DNA of 64,000 nucleotides, from positions 55,301,546 to 55,365,545 of the forward strand of contig CM071600.1 of the NCBI GenBank assembly GCA_036435485.1, read 5' to 3'. The position numbers were made by a program, and so were the translations under genes. The notes below the pieces were generated by a model. It did no database searches. It saw only the letters and a program-made list of their open reading frames with translations, and was not told the origin of the DNA. How positions within the stretch are numbered: position 1 is the first letter of the stretch; every line of letters begins with the position of its first letter. This DNA comes from Saposhnikovia divaricata. Its lineage: Eukaryota; Streptophyta; Magnoliopsida; Apiales; Apiaceae. Positions 22,266 through 32,893 of this stretch are shown piece after piece.

Positions 22266-22663
22266 AATTATTTAGGTATATGATTAAATTCTTTTTTAAA
22301 AGAATCATCAACTTTATAATTTATATTAATATATTTAAACAATTTTTCATATTATAGAAAGTAGAAAACGAGTGCCGTAATATTTTCTGGCATAAGCTCA
22401 CAACTATAAAGCTCCGAATTAACGTGTAATGTTTAAAATCTAACTAGATTAGGTGTCGTATTTCTTATTCGTACATGAATCTTAAATCTAACTAGAATAG
22501 GAGTCGTATTTCTTATTTGTACATAAATCTTAAATCTATAATTTTATAATCATATTTATAATTTATATTAATATAATTAAACGATTTTTACACGGGAATC
22601 TTAAATCTATAACTATATATTTACGTACCTTCCCAGCACCTGATTTCCCAAGTTTACAAGTCC
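22266..22663. other. Upstream region of the kinase-like gene
   Basis: Starts with the MITE target duplication. It contains an imperfect tandem repeat of about 57 bp at roughly 22433-22545 ('atctaactagaatagg', 'gtcgtatttcttatt'). Probably the distal promoter. No other gene seen. Confidence 0.6.
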
Positions 22664-22670
22664 TATATAA
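22664..22670 (+). promoter_or_regulatory. TATA box of the kinase-like gene
   Basis: TATATAA in the context CCTATATAAATC, about 60 bp before the ATG at 22732, leaving a short A/C-rich leader. Normal spacing for a plant class II promoter. Confidence 0.65.
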
Positions 22671-22731
22671 ATCAATCATCCTTCTCAACTCCAACATAAA
22701 ACTTGATTAGTTAATCAAAGAAAACAAAAAT

Positions 22732-23532
22732 ATGCTGATCTTCAATTTGGCTCCCAGGTATGAAAAACTCAAGTTTCCTGGGAAAGGGAAAGGGGAGTTT
22801 GTTTACTTGAAATCATCTCCTGCATTTGCTTCATCTACTCTTCAACATGAGAAAACTATACTTTATGCTCTTAAGGACTGTCCCGAAATTGTTCAGTGTT
22901 TCGGAGATGGTTTTTGTTTTGACAGCTACACACTAATTTACCACTTGTTACTTGAGTATGCCGATGGAGGCACTTTGGTAGACCTTATGTTAGATTCCGG
23001 TGATCGGATTCAAGAATGGGACGCAAGTAAGTATACTGGCATGTTGCTAAGAGGTCTTCGTCATGTGCATCAAAATGGCTATGTTCATGGTGGTTTAGAT
23101 CCGGAACATATCCTTGTTTTTCTTTCCAAGAGAAAGGATGGATCACTTGACTATTCTCTTAAAATTGCGGGATTTAAATCCGCTAAAATTGCAAGGTGTG
23201 ATAACTTGGATTATCGTCTGCATGAACTAAAAACTTTACTAGGGGTTGCCCCCGATGATGCAGCACTTGATATATGGTCTCTTGGGTGTATAGTGACTGA
23301 GATGCTTGTTGGCAGCTCCTTGTGGTCTAAAAATCTTCGAAAAGATGTTATGGAGTTGATGAAAAGCAAGGATAATGAGGAAAAATTGTTAGAGATATTG
23401 CCAAAGAGTTTGTCCGAAGATGCAAAGGATTTCTTGAGGAGGTGTTTGACAAAGAATAAGGATGAGAGATGGACCAGCGAAAGGCTTTTGCAACACCCCT
23501 TTATAACTCAATATGATGTAATTCTTAATTGA
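22732..23532 (+). CDS. MAPKKK-like protein pseudokinase, single exon
   Basis: 266 residues, an intact frame with a TATA box, short leader and A-rich context before the ATG. The fold is that of a plant protein kinase close to the single-exon MAPKKK17/18/20-type group: LKSS with the ATP-site lysine K27, the helix C glutamate E40, DIWSLGC at 180-186, the C-lobe arginine in DERW (R246) and QHPFI at 255-259. The catalytic machinery is gone: HRD is HGG (119-121), the following K and N are D123 and H126, DFG is AGF (146-148), and the glycine loop is missing from a shortened N-terminus. So it probably cannot phosphorylate and might act as a scaffold or decoy, or be a decaying gene. Cytosolic by default. 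It is the only intact host-type gene in the window. The codon pattern is unremarkable. Confidence 0.85.
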   Translation: MLIFNLAPRYEKLKFPGKGKGEFVYLKSSPAFASSTLQHEKTILYALKDCPEIVQCFGDGFCFDSYTLIYHLLLEYADGGTLVDLMLDSGDRIQEWDASKYTGMLLRGLRHVHQNGYVHGGLDPEHILVFLSKRKDGSLDYSLKIAGFKSAKIARCDNLDYRLHELKTLLGVAPDDAALDIWSLGCIVTEMLVGSSLWSKNLRKDVMELMKSKDNEEKLLEILPKSLSEDAKDFLRRCLTKNKDERWTSERLLQHPFITQYDVILN

Positions 23533-23696
23533 TTGCCTGCAACAATATCTTATGTAGTTATATTTGATCATTGGCTTTCACTTAGTAGTAATAGGCGGTT
23601 AGGATTGGTTTAGCAGATGCATAGAGTTGTTTGACAAGATTGTTTCAGTCTAGGCGAAATTTATTATTGCAAAAATTTTCAGAAACGAAAAGAAAC
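23533..23696. other. 3' flank of the kinase-like gene up to the duplication junction
   Basis: AT-rich and unremarkable, ends in the T-run that starts unit B. A minus-strand frame at 23389-23571 is the shadow of the kinase end. Confidence 0.6.
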
Positions 23697-24602
23697 TTTT
23701 TTTTTTTTTTTTAATGTGATTTTTGCTCAAGAGCGTGCAAGATTACTAGAGTCAATTTATGTTACCAATCACAAACACAACTCTAAATCTTATTTTACTA
23801 CCAAGTTGACTACTCAGAATATGCTGTTTCACCATTCAATGAGCAAGATAAACAAACATGTTCTTGCACAATGCATCCAATATTTGTAACACTAGAGAAT
23901 AACAATTTATTTACTTCTTATACTGGGCACAATTAATTAGTGTCAACATATCATTGTCACTTCATCTGTTGCTACTAAAACAAACAATACGACTGCAATA
24001 AGAAACTAAATTTTGATTGCAATGTTCAAAATCTGCAAATATTCTACAAGGACCATCATTGGATTAATATGTATGAAGATCACTCACACATCACACTGGT
24101 CACCGCTTAGCAGTTACAATCAACAGGAGGGTTCAAGAAATACGGTAATGATAATACTTTTGTAGCTTATATTCTTTCCCATAAAATTTACAGAACAAGC
24201 CCAACAGAGACTAATGTTCAACAATGCAGTTCAAGCTAACACCGAATAGCAGGTCTATTAGTAGATAGGATGCTCTGAATCATTAGTCGAAGATAAACTT
24301 GTACACGTGAATGAATTCGCCGAATTCATTACAACTTTTAAATTGACAGATGCAAGATTGCAATACTTGAGCAACTTGTCAGCAACCAATACCCATGCCC
24401 ATTCCCAGCTGCTTTTGCTTTGTCTGCTGCATTTTGTCGAACTTCTGTTTCTCCTTCTCAAGAAGAGGGTCATGAACAACATTAGTCATTTAAATTCTCA
24501 CCGCAAGACAAGTTGCAATGGTGTCAATCAGAATCTGTGTCATGATAAAACTCCATTCCACTGATCTAGTATATAACATCTTGTACAAGACTTGCGTGCT
24601 AA
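23697..24602 (-). pseudogene. Unidentified transcript-like relic with poly(A), copy B
   Basis: Second copy of the relic at 1-900, with a handful of substitutions and a 4 nt deletion near 24051. The 16 nt T-run at 23697-23712 would be the poly(A) tail of a minus-strand transcript copy. It abuts the 3' flank of the kinase-like gene, so it is also the junction between the two duplication units. Confidence 0.35.
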
Positions 24603-25379
24603 CTTTTAGATAATACACTGTTTATTTTTTTACTAGCTTAAAACCCGTGCGATGCACAAATGTTCTTTAATATAATGAATCAATATCAATATCAATATCA
24701 ATATCAATCAATATATTCCTAATGTCTGCTAGTATTGAATTTCGAAAATTACTGCTTTTATCCTTCATTTTTTTAATCTTCTTTATTTCTTTGATACCCT
24801 TTTTTGTCATTATACAGGAAAATTACTGTTTTATCCTTCATTTTTTTAATCTTCTTTATTTCTTTGATGTCCCTTTTTGTCATTACACAGCATTTGGAGT
24901 GACCCAATTTAGATTGGATCGACCCAAATCTAAATCTATACTATTTTTTAACATTACACAACATTTGGAGCGACCCAATTGGATCGACCCAAATATAAAG
25001 CTCTACTATTATCCTTCATTTTTTTTATTAATAATATAATTAATGATAATCAGCCGAGTGCCTTTTTCAATTAAAAGATGTTTACTTATAAATGATATGA
25101 TATTACCTATTATAAATACATAAAATATCATATCTTCCAATCAATAATTTTTTTCTCTCTAATCAGCATTTGGAGCGACCCAAATCTAAACCTCTACTAT
25201 TATCCTTCATTTTTCTATTAATAATATAATTAATGATAATTAGCCGATTGCCTTTTTCAATTAAAAGATGTTTAGTTATAATTGATGATATTACCATTTA
25301 TAAATACATAAAATATCATATCTTCCAATCAATAATTTTTTTTTCTCTCTAATTAAAACACGTTGACTTTTAATTTAAA

Positions 25380-27045
25380 ACATAATATTGCAATAATTAA
25401 TACATACCCAAAAATATGACATCATATTTTCTAACCACTAACAAAATATAATAAAAATTCGTAGAAAGAGTCCAAGACTCCCGGGTGGAGGTATTTTAAG
25501 CCGAATAATTAGTTTTTTTAGTGAGAAATAATTAGCTTTTTTAGTGAGCTATTTGCATTTTTTAATATACATAGTTTATTTTTAGATTTGTTTTTAGAAA
25601 GTACTAATATTTTTTTTTGGAATGTCTTAACCAACTAACCAATCAACCAATTAAATTCTTCATTTTTCTATTAATAATATAATTAATGATAATTAGCCGA
25701 TTGCCTTTTTCAATTAAAAGATGTTTAGTTATAATTGATGATATTACATTTTATAAATATATAAAATATCATATCTTCCAATCAATAATTTTTTTTCTCT
25801 CTAATTAAAACACGTTGACTTTTAATTTAAAACATAATATTGCAATAATTAATACATACCCAAAAATATGACATCATATTTTCTAACCACTAACAAAATA
25901 TAATAAAAATTCGTATACAACGAATAATATCAGTTAGATTTTTAGTTAAAAATTAGAACTTTTAGATCTAATGATTAAATATATTACATGATTAAATTTA
26001 TTTACTAAATACATACCCAAAAATATGACTTCATATCTTCTAATCACTAACAAAATATAATAAAAATTCGTATACAACGAATAATATCCGTTAGATTTTT
26101 AGTTAAAAATTAGAACTGTTAGATCTAATGATTAAATATATTACATGATTAAATTTATTTATTAAAATTTCAAGGTTCGAATTTTTATAAATACCTAAAA
26201 TATCATGTCTTCAAATCAATAAATTTCTTTCTCTCTAATTAAAACATGTTGACTTTTAATTTAAACCATAATATTGCAATAATTAATACATACACAAAAA
26301 TATGACATCGTATCTTCTAACCACTAACAAAATATAATAAAAATTCGTATACAACGAATAATATCCGTTAGATTTTTAGTTAAAAATTAGAACTGTTATA
26401 TCTAATGATTAAATATATTACATGATTAAATTTATTTATAATATACATACCCAAAAATATGGCATCATATATTCTAAGCACTAACAAAATATAATAAAAA
26501 TTTGTATACAACGAATAATATCCGTTAGATTTTTAGTTAAAAATTAGAACTGTTAGATCTAATGATTAATATATTACATAATTAAATTTATTTACTAAAA
26601 TTTCAAGGTTCGAATTTTTATAAATACATAAAATATCATATATTTAAATCAGTAATGTTTTTCTATCTAATTAAAACACTTTGACTTTTAATTTAAAACA
26701 TAATATTGCAATAATTAATACATACCCAAAAATATGACATCATATCTTCTAACCACTAACAAAATATAATAAAAATTCGTATAAAACGAATAATATCCGT
26801 TAATTTTTTAGTTAAAAAATTAGAACCGTTAGATCTAATGATTAAATATATTACATAATTAAATTTATTTACTAAATACATACCCAAAAATATGACATCA
26901 TATCTTCTAACCACTAACAAAATATAATAAAATTCGTATACAACGAATAATATCCGTTAGATTTTTAGTTAAAAATTAGAACTGTTAGATCTAATGATTA
27001 AATATATTACATGATTAAATTTATTTACTAAAATTTCAAGGTTCG
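25380..27045. repeat. Composite tandem array inside the 5.4 kb Helitron
   Basis: The phrase 'atacatacccaaaaatatga' with downstream 'ttcgtatacaacgaataat' recurs at about 25402, 25852, 26002, 26284, 26440, 26718 and 26873. Spacings alternate between about 150 and about 280 bp (first interval 450), so the array is of higher-order type, made of long and short units. Confidence 0.85.
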
Positions 27046-29292
27046 AATTCCATCAGCGATACTATTATCCTTCATTTTCTCCATCTTCTTTATTTCTTTG
27101 ATGCCCCTTTTTACCATTACACAGCATTTGGAGCGACCCAATTTAGATTGGATCGACCCAAATCTAAACATATACTATTTTTTGTCATTACACAACATTT
27201 GGAGTAACCCAATTGGATCGACCCAAATCTAAATCTCTACTATTATCCTTTATTTTTTTTATCTTTCTTTATTTCTTTGATGCTCCTTTTTTTCATTACC
27301 CAAATCTATCTCCGTCATTTTTCACCTTCAAGTCCAAGCCGCTCAAATCTTCACACTGCTGGATTTTGACGTATGTTTGCACTTTTCAGATTTGAAAGCT
27401 GGGTTTTTCACCAAATTAAGATCTCAACCCCCTGAAGTAGGGACGGGTCATATATGTTTGGTTCCGGTTTTTAATTTGGCCTTAAAAGTTAAGTTTTTAT
27501 TGATTTCACAATATTAAAAATTAGACAGGATAATATTTGTTTGGTTTTGATTTTGATTTGGCATTTAAGAATTAAAGTTTTAATGAATTACCCGATGTTA
27601 TAATAATATACAGGACACCAGAAAGGTACCTTTAAAATATTTGCTTGGCCTTTCAATTTTCGAATTTACATGTCATAATAACAAAGGTAGTTGGAAAGAT
27701 TACCAGTTAATAACATTGGCACAGTACCGATACAAGAGGTAGCAAGGATGAAGGGCATACTAGAAATCGATCAAATAATTTATTTAAATGGTGGAATCCC
27801 ACATGTCATGTGACATTTTAATTGGTTATGTATTTTAAGTAAATGTAATGAACCACTTTATATTTAAATTTAAATAAAAGTATGTAGACAATCAGTTACA
27901 ACCAATCATGATGTCACGTTACTTGCACCATGTTATTTGTAAATAATCCTGGGACTCAATTTGGTACTCTAGCATTATAGACATTATTTTGTTTTCAAGC
28001 AAGTTTATGTTCTTTATGGATTTGTTCAACTTAAGGTTCGTGGAGTAGACATGCTACGTACCAGAAGGTCTTATGGAATAGCATACTTTTTATCGGATGT
28101 CTCCGAAGGGACTATGGAATAGCATACTTAAAAGCTCAGACCCACGGCACAAGCCTCGCCCTCTGGGTCAAGCAACATTGCTCTTATTTATGCTCTAAAT
28201 ATCTTCTTTACTCGCGTTCAATTTCACTTCATATATGATCTCATATTTAGCACTTTCACTTAAGCTCCACGTTAAAATATAAAAGTACTAACTTTTCCCT
28301 TTTTCAGTTTAGTTGGCTTTTTGAGAGAGAATAGGTAGTGGAAAATGTGATTGTTATAATTTGTAATCATGCATTATTTGAAGATAAAAGTGAATAAGTG
28401 AGCTTCTTGCGGAGACCTGTGTTTTTGGTAAACAGTATTATCCTTCATTTTTTTAATCTTCTTTATTTCTTTAATGCCCCTTTTTGTCATTACACGGCAT
28501 TTGGAGCGACCCAGTTTAGATTGAAACAAAAAATTCTATTATGATATTGTACTTATTTTCAGTAATGCTATAGTATTACGATTGCACCTCCAGCCTTTCT
28601 CTTCTCCTCCAGCTACATAATTTTAAATATTGAAAACAAAATACAATACAAGAAGAAGAAGTTTGCATTTATAAATATAGATTACAAGCAGAGAGAGATG
28701 TTTAGTTACAAATAGACTACATAGCCACAACATAAGTGATAAAAAGAAAGATGTTAGTTACAGATAGACTACATAGCAACAACTATAAGTGATTAAAAGA
28801 AAGATGGTCTACATGATGATCAAGCTAATAAAGTATTGAAGTAATTAACAAGCCTGAACCACAGAAGCAACTTCCATTTTACAGGTACTGTTTATCATAA
28901 CGTGGGTAATGGTTTTATGTATTCCAATTAATTTTATTTTTGGTCAACCCTTTAAGTTGATCACAAAAAAATTAACAACCCATCAAAATAAGTAGTTTAA
29001 AAATATATTCAAATTCAAATTATTATATTCGTTTCAATAAGAACAAACTTTTAATATAATAAAGTCAATAAAATAAAAATTCAACAATTTCAGAAAGCGA
29101 GAGCCATGGTGAAAGACCTTAATTTAAATATAAACTATAAATCTACTAGAATATTTATCTGATATTTTGATATGCTTATTTAATTGTATAATTTACTTAT
29201 TTTTAATAAAAGAATCTATATTAATAATATATATACACTGTATTTTCATACATGAATTTACTAATACAGTTTAATGGTCACGTTCTGGTGAG

Positions 29293-29575
29293 AATGAGAA
29301 CAGTGAGAACACACATATTCACTACATTTCAAGCTATTTTAAAGGGTCCCGCTAGGGGTATCTTCACAAAAAAAGTCTTATAATTCTACCCTCTATCTAT
29401 TCATAAAAAAAATTAACAAAAAAAATAAATTAAAATGAGAACAGTGAGAACACACATATTCACTACATTTCAAGCTATTTTAAAGGGCCCCGCTAGGGGC
29501 ATCTTCACAAAAAAGTCTTATAATTCTACCCTCTTTCCATTCATAAAAAAAAAATTAACAAAAAAAATTAAAAAA
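29293..29575. repeat. ~142 bp tandem duplication with a small hairpin in each unit
   Basis: Two copies of a segment starting ATGAGAACAGTGAGAACAC. Each has a hairpin around 'CGCTAG': unit 2 has a fully paired GCCCC-GCTA-GGGGC; unit 1 has GTCCC-GCTA-GGGGT, where both changed positions still pair as G-U wobbles. Confidence 0.9.
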
Positions 29576-29611
29576 TTGTTTGAAATGTGGTCTCATTGTT
29601 CTCCAACATTT

Positions 29612-29655
29612 ACATATTATATTAACTATGAGGTCTCATAGTTAATATAATATGT
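29612..29655. repeat. Perfect 21 bp inverted repeat with 2 nt centre
   Basis: Arms 29612-29632 and 29635-29655 are exact reverse complements (starts ACATATTATATTAACTATGA) separated by GT. It lies 400 bp from the 3' end of the Helitron. Confidence 0.95.
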
Positions 29656-31575
29656 TCTTGATATTATATGAGGTTTAATGTTTTGGAATCATTGGGGGTG
29701 AAGGGATTATCATTTTCGTATTTGAATAATGAAGACAATTTATTATTGTTCTTCATTAGAGAACAATATTTGTAAAAATATTTATTACTTTTATTGCAGA
29801 TTTTGATGGATTAAATAAATTTTCAACATTGTTAAAATAAAATTGTATGCTACTTTTTTATATAAATTTTAGCATATCATTATTTTATTAAATACTTATA
29901 TAACTATATAGAATATCTTTCTAAGAATTGATTATTTATATAATTGCATACAATATCTTTTTAAGTAATCAATCAAATTTGTTAAATTTTTGGTATTGTC
30001 ATTTTAAATTAAATAAGATGCCGTGTACGAAGTACGGGCAAAATGCTAGTTTTTTTAATTTAAATTAAAAATTTTAAGACATGAATTTTATTGGATTAAA
30101 ATTTTAAATGACATGATCTTATAATAATTATATATATGTTGTCCGTAATATTTTAAGAAAATGATGGATTTAGTTTGAAAATATTGAAAAAATGAAATGT
30201 TTTACCTGAAAAACGTAATCGTTATTAGTTATTATAATATTATTATTTTATTGTACTTAAATAAAACTACCCGAATTGGTTTTACTGGAAAAAATAAAAA
30301 AAATAGAAAAAGTAAAGTATTTTAACTGAAAAAGGTAATTGGTTAATTATTTGTAATTATAATATTTTACTTTTTTAAATAAAATTGCTCATAGTGTTTT
30401 TAGGAAAGAAAAAACTTTTAGTTAGATAAAATCTAAAAGACACTGTATTTTACGTGAAAAAGGAAATTTATTAGTTATTGAAAAATAGAAAATATAACAT
30501 GTTTTACCTGAAAAAGAAAACATTTTACTTAAATAAAGCTACCCGAACATGTTTTATTGGAAAAAAATAAAAAAAATAGAAAAGGTAACGTATTAACCCG
30601 ACGATGCATAAATGTTCTTTAATATAATGGAAACTTTTTTAATTTGAATTAAAAATTTTAAGACATGAATTTTGTTGGTTTAAAAAATTTAAATTATATG
30701 ATCTGATAATAATTGTATATATGTTGTTCATGATATTTTTAGAAAATGATGGATTTTAATTTGAAAAATTGAAAAGATGAAATGCTCTAGTTTAAAAATA
30801 TAATCGGTTAGTTATTAGTTGTTATTATATTATTATTTTATTGTACTTAAATAAAGCTACCCAAATAGATTTTATTGAAAAAAATAAAAAATGTAAAAGG
30901 TAACGTATTTTAGCTGAAAAATATAATTGGTTAATTATTAGTAATTATAATATTTTACTGTATTAAATATAACTGCTCATAGTATTTTTAGAAAAGAAAA
31001 AACTTTTTGTTATATAAAATCTAAAAGATAATGTATTTTATATGATAAGGAAAATTGATTAGTTATTGAAAAATAGAAAAGCTAACATGTTTTTACCTGA
31101 AATAGGAAACATTTTACTTTAATAAAGCTACTTTTATTGGAAAAAAAGGTAACGTATTTTAGCTTAAAAGGTAATTGAGTAATTATTAGTAATTATGATT
31201 ATAATATTTTTTTATCAAAAAGAATTTCTCATATTTTACGTGAAAATGGAAATTGATTACTTATTGAAAAAAAGAAAAGGTAACATGTTTTCCCTGAAAA
31301 AGGAAATTTATTAGTTATTAGTAACTAAAAATAATTAAGTAAGAATGATTATGTAAAATTACATGTACCGTTAAGTAAGGGTAAATAAGTAAAATCAATA
31401 GGTGTCGTACTAACCAACCAAATTTTTAATGTTTTCGCTTTTATATAATAGTATAAAAACTATAAATAATTAAGTAAGGATAATTATGTAAAATTACATG
31501 TATCATTAAGTAAGGGTAAATAAGTAAAATCAATAGGTACCGTACTGACCAACCAAACTTTTAATGTTTCGTCAC

Positions 31576-32119
31576 GGGTTTCTTTTAATATGTTATAAAT
31601 TTTAATTTATGCTATAATTATGTTTTTATATAATCATTATTTTGTAAAAATTATTTTAACATTATTTTAATATAATTTAATATAAATTTATTTAATGATA
31701 TGATGATTTAAAATTTATATTATAGAATTTTAAGTTAAATATGTCGTTGACGGGATTCGAAACTTGAAATTTTAGTCATTTTAATCATAAAATATACCTT
31801 ATAATTACATCTAATGGTTATTATTAATTACTAAAAATCTAACATCAAAATAGTATAATATTTTGGGGTATACATTAATGATTGCAAAATTATTAATGAT
31901 TGCAAAATTATGTATTTTAAAACTTATATTAATTTTCAAGTTCTGTTTCTATGTCTTTATTCTTTAAGCTGTTGTGAATGTCGAGAATGATGGCCTCTTT
32001 AGCACAAGTACAGAGGGGAAGCAAATTCTTAGGAATTATATATTTCACAATCTTTAGCTATTTTTAGATAGAATCTTTTGCTACACTTTATAATCAAGAG
32101 GTAAAAGTAGATAACCAAC
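31576..32119. other. AT-rich gene-free stretch, unit B
   Basis: Counterpart of 2516-3054. It ends in CCAAC (32115-32119), the target duplication of Tat element 2. No gene seen. Confidence 0.7.
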
Positions 32120-32846
32120 TGTTATGCCCAAATCTGGCATAATAATTATTATGATTTAATTTACTAAATTAACGGTTCATAATTGGTTATGGGCTTAAAA
32201 GATGACAATTGGGTCACTAAAGTTCACCATCGGATTCAGCCCGGCACAGTTACAGGGCCACCGCGCTCATGATCCAATCTAAGGGACCGCTTCGCTAGTA
32301 CATCCTCATTGGGATCGCTTCGCGATGCCAACACATCTGTTGGATCGCTATCTCTAATTCTTTATTGGAAGGCTCATGGCCAGACCCAAGGTCGCATGAG
32401 TAGTTGGATATATGGGATCGCTTCGCATGACCAGATCCCACGAGGTCGCATGCTAGGTCCTGATTAATTCTCTATTGGCCATTTCTATCCGTTCGAGACT
32501 ATGGGCTTCCACAACTGGGCCATGGATCACGGATAGGGTTGATGATTCACTGCCATGTCAGCCCTAAACGACTGGGCTTGGACTTTGGTCTATCTTCTAA
32601 AACCCTAGCCCGCCTAGGTAACTTGTTGCCTAAGAACTACGTCAGGCTTGATCCCTATAAATAGGGTACGTAGGCACCTTGATACGGATGAGAAACAGTT
32701 TACCTGAAAACACCTATCAAGCTCAGCCACATTTAAACACACAAACCCTAATCCTTCTTCTTCTTTTATTAGCGAAATATCCATATTTTGCTCCGATAAT
32801 CCAGCAAACCTCCAAAATATTGTTATACAATATTCTCCCTATAACA
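32120..32846 (+). repeat. 5' LTR of Tat element 2
   Basis: TGTTATGCCC...CCCTATAACA. It carries several GATCGC and TTCGC words that recur across the element, and the TATA core at 32656-32663. Confidence 0.95.
32656..32663 (+). promoter_or_regulatory. TATA box of the 5' LTR, Tat element 2
   Basis: TATAAATA in CCCTATAAATAGGG. The same core occurs in the LTR of Tat element 1. Confidence 0.6.
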
Positions 32847-32848
32847 TT

Positions 32849-32865
32849 TGGCGCTAGAAGGAGGG
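32849..32865 (+). other. Primer-binding site, Tat element 2
   Basis: TGGCGCTAGAAGGAGGG, 2 nt after the 5' LTR; identical to the PBS of Tat element 1. Confidence 0.8.
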
Positions 32866-32893
32866 CAGGCAAGTCATTGAATTGGGAGAAGCG

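Larger units (their letters stand above)
1..23696. repeat. Unit A of a tandem segmental duplication
   Basis: Colinear with 23697-64000 once insertions are removed. Blocks (A to B): 11-980 to 23713-24679; 981-3054 to 30050-32119; 3050-3825 to 43964-44734; 16805-17992 to 44730-45948; 17993-18284 to 61584-61867; 20641-21269 to 61868-62503. Substitutions and small indels separate the copies by roughly 1-1.5 percent by eye. Insertions private to unit A are a Tat retrotransposon and one Helitron. The left edge is at or before base 1, because base 1 already lies in the T-run that starts unit B. Confidence 0.9.
24680..30049 (+). mobile_element. Non-autonomous Helitron with internal repeat arrays (5,370 bp)
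   Basis: Unit A reads 'taatgaa|tttttttt' at 980/981, the empty site between A and T. The element starts TCAATATCAATATC and ends with a palindrome-bearing terminus (CCGTGTACGAAGTACGGGC), a short spacer and CTAG, followed by target T at 30050. No RepHel gene. It contains repeated 'catttggagcgacccaa' phrases (24890-25200, 27120-27230, 28495), a repeat array at 25380-27045, a tandem duplication at 29293-29575 and a perfect inverted repeat at 29612-29655. The segment 27420-28430 is less repetitive and could be captured host DNA, but I do not recognise it. Short frames at 24722, 27213 and 29435 are not convincing genes. Confidence 0.88.
24633..31575 (-). mobile_element. Old Helitron, copy B, split by a younger Helitron
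   Basis: Same element as 934-2515. CTAG is at 24633-24636 with hairpin GTGC-ATC-GCAC. The body resumes at 30050 because a 5370 bp Helitron sits at 24680-30049. The tandem two-segment organisation and the AT-rich body are preserved in 30050-31575. No coding capacity seen. Confidence 0.5.

Noticed and set aside
27213..28430. Host gene captured in the 5.4 kb Helitron
   Set aside because: The segment looks less repetitive, but no frame gives a recognisable protein.
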